A stretch of 11,938 bases of DNA from Spirochaeta sp. (GTDB lineage Bacteria; Spirochaetota; Spirochaetia; DSM-27196; Alkalispirochaetaceae), in assembly GCA_027859055.1 (NCBI GenBank), contig JAQIBO010000080.1:1-11938 (forward strand). Direction: 5' to 3'. The notes beneath the pieces are model-generated. The model worked only from the letters and a program-made list of their open reading frames with translations. It ran no database searches and was not told the origin of the DNA. Numbering within the stretch: position 1 is the stretch's first letter; every line of letters begins with the position of its first letter. Below, piece after piece: positions 6,310 through 11,938 of the stretch. Both the position numbers and the translations under genes were made by a program.

Positions 6310-7263
6310 TTACGCCACGACGTTCCGGTCCCGCCCCTGTTGCCACGCTCGGACGTTAGCCACAACCCCGTCAATCAAGCGCTGCCGCGCTTCCTGTGCC
6401 GACCACGCGGAATGCGGCGTAATAATCAGATTGAGATCGGTCCGCCCGATAAGCGGATTGGTCTGCGGTGGTTCCTGAGCAAGGACGTCCAACGCCGCAC
6501 CACCAAGGTGCCCCGACTCCAGGGAATGTAACAGCGCCGCCTCGTCAACGATGCCGCCACGGCCGGTATTGACCAACAGCGCCCCCGGTTTCATCGTCGC
6601 AAGTTCGTCCGGGCCAATGAGGTTACGCGTTTCCTCGGTGAGGGGCGCGTGAATCGTTACGACGTCCGCGTGCTTCAGGACCGTCTCAAGCGATTGGTTT
6701 GTGTACGGCGGGTATTCAAACGGAAACAGGTCGTGAGCCAGAACGCGCATCCGGAATCCCGTCGCGATCTCCGCGGCGCCGCGACCGATAGCGCCGAACC
6801 CGATAATGCCGAGCGTCTTCCCGGCAAGCTCAAACGTCGGATAGCGCAGAAGGGTGAAACTGGTTGCCTGTTGCCAGTCCCCCCGGGCGACATCACCGGC
6901 GTAGTCAATCAGCCGATCCGCCAACGCGAGGATGAGGGTAAATGCATGTTGCGGGACCGTGTACTTTCCGTATCCGCCCACGTTGGTCACCCGAATTCCG
7001 CGTTCCCGGGCAGCCGTGAGGTCGACATTATCCACCCCGGTTGCGATGACGGCGATGTGTTTCAGCTTCGGCAACGCCTCCATATCGGCCCGTCCGAGTC
7101 TCACCTTATTGACAATTACCGCCTCAGCATCACCGGCGTGGTCCGGCAGTTCTTCCGGAGAGGTCATCGGCCAGGAGGTATACGACCCCAACGTGGGAAG
7201 ACCGGAAAAATCCATGTCTCCGTCAAGATCGATCGTGTCGGCGTCAAGAAATACCAGCTTCAT
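6310..7263 (-). CDS. NAD-dependent D-2-hydroxyacid dehydrogenase
   Basis: A 317-residue enzyme of the D-isomer-specific 2-hydroxyacid dehydrogenase family (the glycerate, lactate and phosphoglycerate dehydrogenase group). It interconverts a D-2-hydroxyacid and a 2-oxoacid using NAD(H) or NADP(H). The NAD-binding motif is GFGAIG (155-160). The catalytic triad of the family is present: R235 in NTGRGG, E264 in AQEPP and H284 in TPHSAW. The substrate-side motif ATGVDNVDL (74-82) is also intact. No ACT domain follows, so it is not a regulated SerA; glycerate/hydroxypyruvate or related acids are the likely range. The start at 7261-7263 has a strong AAGGAAGG ribosome site 6-13 bases upstream. A TATACT (7293-7288, minus strand) may be its -10. 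It is divergent from the DapA-like gene, 112 bases away, and may act on the same pathway. Confidence 0.93.
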   Translation of the reverse strand: MKLVFLDADTIDLDGDMDFSGLPTLGSYTSWPMTSPEELPDHAGDAEAVIVNKVRLGRADMEALPKLKHIAVIATGVDNVDLTAARERGIRVTNVGGYGKYTVPQHAFTLILALADRLIDYAGDVARGDWQQATSFTLLRYPTFELAGKTLGIIGFGAIGRGAAEIATGFRMRVLAHDLFPFEYPPYTNQSLETVLKHADVVTIHAPLTEETRNLIGPDELATMKPGALLVNTGRGGIVDEAALLHSLESGHLGGAALDVLAQEPPQTNPLIGRTDLNLIITPHSAWSAQEARQRLIDGVVANVRAWQQGRDRNVVA

Positions 7264-7311
7264 ATCGTGTCCTTCCTTTTGTTGCCCAGTATACCACAAC
7301 GTGGCCGGTAA

Positions 7312-7364
7312 TTGTTCGTTGTCTGTAAACAAATTTATATGGTATAATAAATTAAATCGAACAA
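7312..7364. promoter_or_regulatory. Inverted repeats flanking promoter in dehydrogenase/DapA-like divergent region
   Basis: TTGTTCG (7312-7318) and CGAACAA (7358-7364) are perfect 7-base inverted copies whose starts are 46 bases apart. They bracket the DapA-like promoter. A second, smaller dyad TTGT/ACAA (7319-7322 and 7329-7332) sits next to the left copy. The block is strikingly AT-rich for this genome. The arrangement suits a regulator that binds two sites and loops or occludes the promoter, controlling one or both divergent genes. No regulator gene is present in the window. Confidence 0.45.
7319..7348 (+). promoter_or_regulatory. DapA-like gene promoter
   Basis: TTGTCT (7319-7324), 18 bases, then a perfect TATAAT (7343-7348). 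The expected start near 7355 leaves a leader of about 20 bases containing GGAGG (7366-7370), five bases before the ATG. Unlike the genes to its left, this one has a conventional leader with a ribosome binding site. Confidence 0.65.
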
Positions 7365-7375
7365 CGGAGGATGAT

Positions 7376-8413
7376 ATGGCATCTGTTGACCAGGAGCGAA
7401 CAGCCCTGATACACACGCTTTTTCCCCAGGGTATGCCGCGATTGATGTGCCCGCTTCTCACGCATTACACGGCGGATGGAGCCCTCGATACCGCCCGGAT
7501 CGCCGCCCACATCAGCCATATGCGTCCGTCGGTTTCCGCGTTTCTCGCGCCGGGATCAACCGGTGACGGGTGGGAAATGAGTGCCACCGAATCCGATGAG
7601 TTGCTCCGCTTTCTGGCCGAGGAGGCACAGCGGCAGGATTTCTCCCTGATGGCCGGTGTCCTGCGCACGGAGCCCGGAACGGTGGTGCCGGCGATACACA
7701 CGATGCTCGACCTTTTCACCGCCGGCTCCGCCGACCCGACGGATCTCGCCCGCAACAAGATCTGCGGGTTTACCGTCACGCCGCCGAAGGGTGCAGAACT
7801 GCCGCAGGAGGTCATCCTCGCGGAGCTTGAGGCGATCGCCCGGACCGGTGCGCCGATCGCGATTTACCAGTTGCCGCAGATCACCGAGAACGAAATGAGC
7901 CCCGAGACGGTCGCCACCCTGGTCGCAAAATATCCCAACGTCTACCTGATGAAGGACACCAGCGGTGAAGATCATGTGGTCCTGTCCGGGGTGGACCTGG
8001 ACAATCTGTACCTGGTCCGCGGCGCCGAGGGAGACTACGCGAAGTGGATCGCCGCAAATGGCGGGTACTACGACGGATTTCTGCTGAGCACCGCCAACAG
8101 CTTTGCCGCGCCCCTCGGCGAGATGATCTCCCTGCTCGTTGACGGCAAAGTCGACGCTGCTACAAGCCTGTCGCAACGGGTCTCACGCGTTGTTGCGGCG
8201 GTGTTTGCCGAAGCGGGTAAACTGTCGTTTGGCAACGCCTTTGCCAACGCCAACAAGGCGATTGACCACCATTACGCGTGGGGTCCCGCAGCGGCGACGG
8301 TGGAGCCGCCGATGACGCACTCCGGGAACCGCCTTCCCGACTCCTTGATCACCCTCGCGGGGGAGCAGCTCGCGGCGGAGGGATTCGAGGTTGGTAGCGG
8401 GTATATGGGCTGA
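7376..8413 (+). CDS. DHDPS/NAL-superfamily aldolase or lyase, not a typical DapA
   Basis: A 345-residue class I aldolase-type TIM barrel. The Schiff-base lysine is K193 in YLMKDTSG, and the catalytic tyrosine is Y164 in IAIYQLP. GSTGD (60-64) corresponds to the GTTGE carboxylate-binding loop. The sequence after the tyrosine reads QLPQITEN, where true DapA has NVPxRTG; the Arg that binds the aspartate-semialdehyde carboxylate is missing, so lysine biosynthesis is unlikely. It is about 50 residues longer than DapA, with extra sequence near 115-130 and a C-terminal tail after about residue 300. A pyruvate- or 2-oxoacid-dependent sugar-acid lyase or dehydratase is more likely. GGAGG five bases upstream fixes the start at 7376. 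It is divergent from the D-2-hydroxyacid dehydrogenase and convergent with the NHLRC2-like gene. Confidence 0.88.
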   Translation: MASVDQERTALIHTLFPQGMPRLMCPLLTHYTADGALDTARIAAHISHMRPSVSAFLAPGSTGDGWEMSATESDELLRFLAEEAQRQDFSLMAGVLRTEPGTVVPAIHTMLDLFTAGSADPTDLARNKICGFTVTPPKGAELPQEVILAELEAIARTGAPIAIYQLPQITENEMSPETVATLVAKYPNVYLMKDTSGEDHVVLSGVDLDNLYLVRGAEGDYAKWIAANGGYYDGFLLSTANSFAAPLGEMISLLVDGKVDAATSLSQRVSRVVAAVFAEAGKLSFGNAFANANKAIDHHYAWGPAAATVEPPMTHSGNRLPDSLITLAGEQLAAEGFEVGSGYMG

Positions 8414-8449
8414 GTTCGGGCGGCCCGCCCGACAGCGGGCCCCGCGAAC
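8414..8449. terminator. Hairpin between convergent genes (candidate bidirectional terminator)
   Basis: The hairpin starts on the base after the DapA-like stop codon. GGCCCGC (8422-8428) and GCGGGCC (8435-8441) form a 7-bp core with a 6-base loop. Two mismatches flank one further pair, and an outer stem GTTCG (8414-8418) with CGAAC (8445-8449, reading inward CGAAC) closes it. The converging NHLRC2-like gene ends at 8461. No T-tract follows on either strand. Confidence 0.55.
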
Positions 8450-8460
8450 CGAGCCCGCCC

Positions 8461-10428
8461 TCAACCGACCGGAACCGTCACCGTTGCAGGCACCCGCGCG
8501 TCGTCAGCCGGCTCCAGCAGAAGCTGGTACTCGGCGCTGTAAAACTGACAGATCTCTTCGTTTTCCTGAAGGCAGTAGTACAACCACGTTTCCATCGTGA
8601 CGCTCTGGCGCCCGATTGCGGGGTCAACAATGCCGGCGTCAACAAGCTCACTCCACGCATAGGTCAGGCGTTGACGGTCTGTGCCGTCACTGTCCACGGG
8701 CATTACGATCTCATTCCCGTCGGCGTTGCGGAACACCACCGAATTGGGGCTTTCCTCGTTCAGCTTGTGAACGTCCGGAAGCACGACATCCACGTTGAGT
8801 TCTCCCGCGCTCAGATCCTGACGGAAGCTCAACGGCGCCGCGTCAGCGGCGCCACCCCGTTCCGGGCGAATCACCAGCGGATCCAGCACCTCGCTCCCGG
8901 ACTCGATCCGCGCCCGCGAGGTGTGCATGATCCGGTGGTTGTTGGTATCCGCAATCCAGATGCGCTCACCGTCTCCGGCAAGCGCCTTCGGCTCATTGAG
9001 ATCGGAGGCCACCGTCCGCACCACACCATCGGCGAGTAAACGCAACCGGTTGTTGTACGTGTCCGCGAGAATCACCCCGCCCTCGCCGGCATTAATGTCA
9101 CCAACGTGCATCAGCTGGGCGTTTTCGACGCGACCGTCACGGTACCCGAAGTCAAACAGACCGGTTCCGGCGAGGGTGGTAACGGCGCCGTCGGCACGCG
9201 TATCCACCGCCCGAACTGCGCTGGACTCCGCATCGGCCACGTACAGGATGCCGTCACGGAACGACAGCCCGCTCGGTTGGGCAAACTCCGCCTCGGCGGC
9301 GAGCCCGTCCACCAGGCCCTCGTAGCCGGACCCGCTGTACAGCGTCGCCTCCCCGCCGGCCGGATCAAGCTGCCAGTTCTGGTGCGCCCCGGCGTTTGAA
9401 AAGTACAGCGTCTCTCCATCGCTTGCGAGATCCCAGGGACTGCGGATTTCATCGGTTGGCCCGATGCCGCCCTGCACCACCGTTTCAATCACACCGGAAC
9501 GGAGATCGATGCGGCGAATCGCGTGGTTCCCCGTGTCCGCAACGTAGAGCGCGTTACCGTGGGCAACCAGTCCGCGCGGCGTGCGGAATTGCGCTGCCGC
9601 CGCTTCTCCGTCGCGCAGCCCCGCCTCGCCGGTGCCCCACGTGCGCACAACGCTCCCGGATACCGGGTCAACGGCCAGGACACGGTTATTCCCGGTGTCA
9701 CTGACGTACAGGAGTTGGTTGTTTTCGTTATAGAAGAGGCCCTGGGGAAACTGCAGTTGCGTTGTCGCCCGCGGTTGTACCGCCGCGAGTCGCAACTGAG
9801 GCAATTCCGGGGGCGCGGTGTCGGGATCACGGTCGATCGTCTGATCCAGCAACCCGCTCAACCGTTCATACGACCACTCTCCCGAAGAGCCGCCGATCAC
9901 GTAACCATCGGGATCGATCATGATAATCGTCGGCCAGCCGGGCACGCCGTACCCCTGCCACAGCTCCATATCGCGGTCGTTGACAACGGGGTATCGGATG
10001 CCGTACCGCTCCACCGCCTCGCGGATGTTTTCCGTCCGCTGTTCTTCGGTGAACTTTGCCGAGTGAACGCCGATAACAACCAGTCGCCCCTCGTACCGGT
10101 CATGCAATCTGTTGAGGTTGGGCACCATGTGATAACAGTTGATGCACCCGTAGGTCCAGAAATCCAGAAGGATATGGCGCCCTTCCAGTTCATCCATCGT
10201 CAACGCCTCGTCGATGTTGACCCAGTCGGCACCCTCGGGGAATGGGAGCCCTTCAAAACGGTCCGGTTCCGGTGACGGGCGGCGCGTTGGTGAGTCCGTT
10301 TCGGCAGCGGGGGCGTCGGCCCCGGCGCCTGCAGATTCTTCCATCGCGTCGCCACCGGGAGCGGTCGCGCACGAGGCGAGCGATAGCACCAGGACAGCTG
10401 CTCCAACCACACCCACATATTTCAGCAT
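8461..10428 (-). CDS. NHLRC2-like lipoprotein: thioredoxin domain plus NHL beta-propeller
   Basis: A 655-residue exported lipoprotein. A signal sequence ends in the lipobox LASC with C20 as the lipidated residue; Ala at +2 predicts the outer membrane if Lol sorting applies. A low-complexity Ala/Glu/Pro linker (21-58) follows. The thioredoxin-like domain (about 60-195) carries C95-I-N-C98 in FWTYGCINCYH and the cis-Pro segment GVPGWPT (161-167). The CINC active site is shared with animal NHLRC2. NHL repeats follow (about 225-510), with repeated LYVSDTGNNRV, LYVADTGNHAIRRID and IWIADTNNHRI units. The C-terminal beta domain (about 535-655) also matches the NHLRC2 layout. A thiol-redox role in the periplasm or on the envelope is inferred. 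GGAGG 9 bases upstream supports the start at 10428. It follows the pdxA-type gene on the same strand after 37 bases that hold a palindrome. Confidence 0.9.
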   Translation of the reverse strand: MLKYVGVVGAAVLVLSLASCATAPGGDAMEESAGAGADAPAAETDSPTRRPSPEPDRFEGLPFPEGADWVNIDEALTMDELEGRHILLDFWTYGCINCYHMVPNLNRLHDRYEGRLVVIGVHSAKFTEEQRTENIREAVERYGIRYPVVNDRDMELWQGYGVPGWPTIIMIDPDGYVIGGSSGEWSYERLSGLLDQTIDRDPDTAPPELPQLRLAAVQPRATTQLQFPQGLFYNENNQLLYVSDTGNNRVLAVDPVSGSVVRTWGTGEAGLRDGEAAAAQFRTPRGLVAHGNALYVADTGNHAIRRIDLRSGVIETVVQGGIGPTDEIRSPWDLASDGETLYFSNAGAHQNWQLDPAGGEATLYSGSGYEGLVDGLAAEAEFAQPSGLSFRDGILYVADAESSAVRAVDTRADGAVTTLAGTGLFDFGYRDGRVENAQLMHVGDINAGEGGVILADTYNNRLRLLADGVVRTVASDLNEPKALAGDGERIWIADTNNHRIMHTSRARIESGSEVLDPLVIRPERGGAADAAPLSFRQDLSAGELNVDVVLPDVHKLNEESPNSVVFRNADGNEIVMPVDSDGTDRQRLTYAWSELVDAGIVDPAIGRQSVTMETWLYYCLQENEEICQFYSAEYQLLLEPADDARVPATVTVPVG

Positions 10429-10446
10429 TCGCCCGATCCTCCGTTG

Positions 10447-10463
10447 ATTACTAAGTTAGTAAT
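10447..10463. promoter_or_regulatory. Perfect 17-bp palindrome upstream of the NHLRC2-like gene (candidate operator)
   Basis: ATTACTAA (10447-10454), a central G, then TTAGTAAT (10456-10463). The two arms are perfect reverse complements. It lies 19 bases upstream of the NHLRC2-like ATG and 2 bases after the pdxA-type stop codon, in an AT-rich patch unlike the surrounding GC-rich sequence. An 8-bp AT-rich stem with a 1-base centre is a poor hairpin, so protein binding is likelier than termination. The form recalls operators of winged-helix redox sensors of the MarR/DUF24 type (TTACT...AGTAA), an inference from general knowledge. Confidence 0.6.
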
Positions 10464-10465
10464 AT

Positions 10466-11503
10466 TTACGCCATATCGTATACCGACTGGTACTTCGGCG
10501 CCAGTTCGAATCCGGCAATAACCGCTTCCCGCATACTCACCGGGTTGGCGATGCCCTTCCAGGCGATGTCCATGGCAGTACCGTGGTCAACGCTGGTACG
10601 GATAAACGGATAGCCGAAGGTGACGCTGACGACACGGTAGAAGTCGTAGCACTTGGATGCGATATGGCCCTGGTCGTGGTACAGCGACAGCACCGCGTCA
10701 TAGCGCCCTTCCGCGGCGTGGTGAAACACGCTGTCTGCGGGAACCGGGCCGACTACATTGATCCCTTTTGCAGAGGCCGCCTCGATCGCCGGTTTCACCT
10801 CCCGCGCTTCCTCGTCGCCAAACAACCCGCCATCGGAAGAGTGCGGGTTGAGCCCCGCCACGGCCAGGCGCGGGGAATGGATATCAACCGATGCAAGGCA
10901 CTTCCGGGCGACTTCGATTGAGTCAACCAGGGCATCGGTTGTGATGAGATCGATCGCCTGACGGAGGCTGACGTGACGGCTGTGGAAAAAGATCTTCATC
11001 TTGTCCACCTGGAACATCGTGATGCCCTTCTTTCCATTGGACATCTCGGAGATCATCTCCGTATGGCCGATGTACTGCTGCTTCGCATCGCGGAGCGCCT
11101 CTTTGTTGATCGGTGCGGTGGCAATACCGTCTGCCTCGCCGGCGTTACAAAGATCAACCGCTGCCTGGATATACGCCACCGCCGCGTTGCCCGCCAACGC
11201 GGAGACCGCGCCAACCTGCAAGTCGGTTACGTCGGTGACCACCTTCTGGTCCAGCACCGGAACGGTCGGTCGGTCGCCGTGCCGGGGCGGCAGCTCCTTT
11301 GCATCGGCAACGCCTTTGACCGGAACAATCTCAACCGGAATACCCAACGTGTCCCGGACCGCCTGCATAACGGCAAGGTCCCCACACACCACCGGCACTC
11401 CCCGGCTCCAGAAGTCGTCCATTGTGAAGCTTTTCAGGGTAATCTCCGGACCAACACTTGCGGGATCACCAAGGGTGATCGCCAAAACCGGGTTATTTTT
11501 CAT
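10466..11503 (-). CDS. pdxA: PdxA-family 4-phospho-hydroxyacid dehydrogenase
   Basis: A 345-residue cytoplasmic oxidative decarboxylase of the PdxA family. Classical PdxA oxidises 4-phosphohydroxy-L-threonine with NAD+ in pyridoxal phosphate synthesis. PdxA2-type relatives act on D-threonate or D-erythronate 4-phosphate. Family motifs are complete: ITLGDPASVGPEI (9-21), GHTEM (146-150) with metal ligand H147, SRHVSLRQAI with H177, GLNPHSSDGGLFGDEE (217-232), and YHDQGH with H276. The three histidines match the metal-binding set of E. coli PdxA. No other vitamin B6 gene is in the window, and the neighbouring dehydrogenase and DapA-like lyase make a catabolic PdxA2-type role at least as likely. 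AAGGAG 8 bases upstream fixes the start at 11503; a short in-frame extension to 11533 lacks a ribosome site. A weak promoter, TTGGAC (minus strand, 11577-11572) with CATAGC 17 bases on, is possible. Confidence 0.92.
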   Translation of the reverse strand: MKNNPVLAITLGDPASVGPEITLKSFTMDDFWSRGVPVVCGDLAVMQAVRDTLGIPVEIVPVKGVADAKELPPRHGDRPTVPVLDQKVVTDVTDLQVGAVSALAGNAAVAYIQAAVDLCNAGEADGIATAPINKEALRDAKQQYIGHTEMISEMSNGKKGITMFQVDKMKIFFHSRHVSLRQAIDLITTDALVDSIEVARKCLASVDIHSPRLAVAGLNPHSSDGGLFGDEEAREVKPAIEAASAKGINVVGPVPADSVFHHAAEGRYDAVLSLYHDQGHIASKCYDFYRVVSVTFGYPFIRTSVDHGTAMDIAWKGIANPVSMREAVIAGFELAPKYQSVYDMA

Positions 11504-11661
11504 GAGTCGTTCTCCTTCAGAAACCATGTACATTTTTCCAAGTTGGGTGCTATGCCAGGCTCACAACGGGCGTCCAACGACAGGATTTCCCCGGCAGTAT
11601 ACGCATCGGACGCCGTCGACGTGAAGAGTTGGACCGTAGCGGAAGAATCGGAACCGCGACT

Positions 11662-11690
11662 GGCGGGCTGCGCCCTCACGGCCCGCCGTG
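11662..11690. repeat. Two overlapping hairpin-forming repeats between pdxA-type gene and tRNA-Leu
   Basis: GGCGGGC (11662-11668) and GCCCGCC (11681-11687) can form a 7-bp stem with a 12-base loop. CACGGC and GCCGTG (11677-11682 and 11685-11690) form a competing dyad around CC. This lies in the 269-base gap between the divergent pdxA-type gene and tRNA-Leu, upstream of both. No coding region or T-tract is evident in this gap, and the only other feature I see there is the tRNA promoter. Confidence 0.35.
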
Positions 11691-11728
11691 ACTTCATCTG
11701 ATTTACTCCGCTGGTCCGGATCCTCATA

Positions 11729-11757
11729 TTGACACAGCACCGGGCCCGCGATAGTAT
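11729..11757 (+). promoter_or_regulatory. tRNA-Leu promoter
   Basis: Perfect TTGACA (11729-11734), 17 bases, then TAGTAT (11752-11757). Transcription should start near 11764, about 9 bases before the mature tRNA 5' end. A GC-rich stretch in the spacer and the near-consensus boxes fit a strong stable-RNA promoter. Confidence 0.8.
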
Positions 11758-11772
11758 CTGCTTAGTCAAAAA

Positions 11773-11856
11773 GCCCGAGTGGCGGAACTGGTAGACGCGC
11801 TAGGTTCAGGGTCTAGTGTCCGTAAGGACGTGGAAGTTCGAGTCTTCTCTCGGGCA
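11773..11856 (+). tRNA. tRNA-Leu (anticodon CAG)
   Basis: An 84-base class II tRNA read in full. The acceptor stem GCCCGAG (11773-11779) pairs perfectly with CTCGGGC (11849-11855), and A11856 is the discriminator base used by Leu tRNAs. The anticodon stem CTAGG/TCTAG (one G-U pair) encloses TTCAGGG, with CAG at 11807-11809 reading CUG. A long variable arm (GTCC...GGAC) follows, then a T arm with loop TTCGAGT. CCA is not encoded, so it must be added by the nucleotidyltransferase. A promoter lies directly upstream. Confidence 0.96.
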
Positions 11857-11938
11857 AGGTTCGTACCGCAGCGTAGCGAGGAACGATACCGGCAGCAAGG
11901 TTCGTACCGCAGCGTAGCGAGGAACGATACCGGCAGCA
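11857..11938. repeat. Two perfect tandem copies of a 41-bp repeat at the tRNA-Leu 3' end
   Basis: Bases 11857-11897 and 11898-11938 are identical 41-bp units. The GCA before the first unit (the last three bases of the tRNA) equals the last three bases of each unit, so the register can be shifted into the tRNA 3' end. Each unit is itself two diverged halves: GGTTCG-TACCG-CAGC and GGAACGATACCGGCAGC. The ends GGT...ACC can also pair to form an imperfect hairpin. The array runs to the window edge, so its copy number is unknown; it may continue or mark an assembly end. Confidence 0.85.

Noticed and set aside
7376..8413. Calling this gene dapA
   Set aside because: The active-site Arg of DHDPS is absent and the protein is much longer than DapA, so only the superfamily is claimed.
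11500..11769. An 89-codon minus-strand frame upstream of the PdxA-type gene
   Set aside because: It overlaps the PdxA start and the tRNA promoter, has no ribosome site and no recognisable sequence.
11857..11880. A duplicated tRNA 3' end (attachment-site remnant), suggested by GGTTCG resembling a T-arm
   Set aside because: Beyond the TTCG core the sequence does not match the tRNA-Leu T arm or acceptor stem, so it is not a copy of that 3' end.
11857..11938. A CRISPR array
   Set aside because: The two 41-bp units are directly contiguous with no unique spacers between them.

Overview
The window comes from a bacterium with fairly high GC (about 60% by eye). It carries ordinary chromosomal genes and no phage, transposon or CRISPR signature. 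A lipobox lipoprotein, an AzlCD exporter, a NarL-type two-component pair and a tRNA gene without an encoded CCA fit a Gram-negative-type bacterium. Gene content would suit Spirochaetota, but that is a low-confidence guess.

Left region (1-2302). The minus strand carries a two-component pair: a HisKA_3 sensor kinase, and a LuxR/NarL-type response regulator that is cut by the window edge. The two overlap by 4 bases (GTGA). Divergent from them is the azlC-azlD pair, overlapping by ATGA and encoding a branched-chain amino acid exporter.

Middle region (2303-6283). This holds rlmN (23S rRNA/tRNA m2A methyltransferase), a DUF2148 four-cysteine ferredoxin-like protein, a small ThyX-like protein of unknown role, a convergent DUF2797 zinc-ribbon protein, and a divergent Cof-type HAD phosphatase. 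Most genes here have no Shine-Dalgarno sequence. Instead a recognisable -10 box lies 6-9 bases before the ATG, so the mRNAs are predicted to be leaderless. Two of these promoters carry palindromes in the -35/-10 spacer.

Right region (6310-11503). This holds an NAD-dependent D-2-hydroxyacid dehydrogenase divergent from a DHDPS/NAL-superfamily aldolase or lyase. The two share an AT-rich, inverted-repeat-containing control region. Then, both on the minus strand, come a PdxA-family dehydrogenase and an NHLRC2-like lipoprotein (thioredoxin domain, NHL beta-propeller, C-terminal beta domain), separated by a perfect 17-bp palindrome. All four genes have good Shine-Dalgarno sequences. The dehydrogenase, lyase and PdxA-type enzyme together suggest hydroxy-acid or sugar-acid metabolism, but no kinase or transporter in the window confirms a pathway.

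Right edge (11729-11938). A near-consensus promoter drives a tRNA-Leu(CAG). It is followed directly by two perfect tandem copies of a 41-bp repeat that end exactly at the window end. No gap without a gene exceeds 300 bases; the longest, 11504-11772, holds a hairpin and the tRNA promoter.
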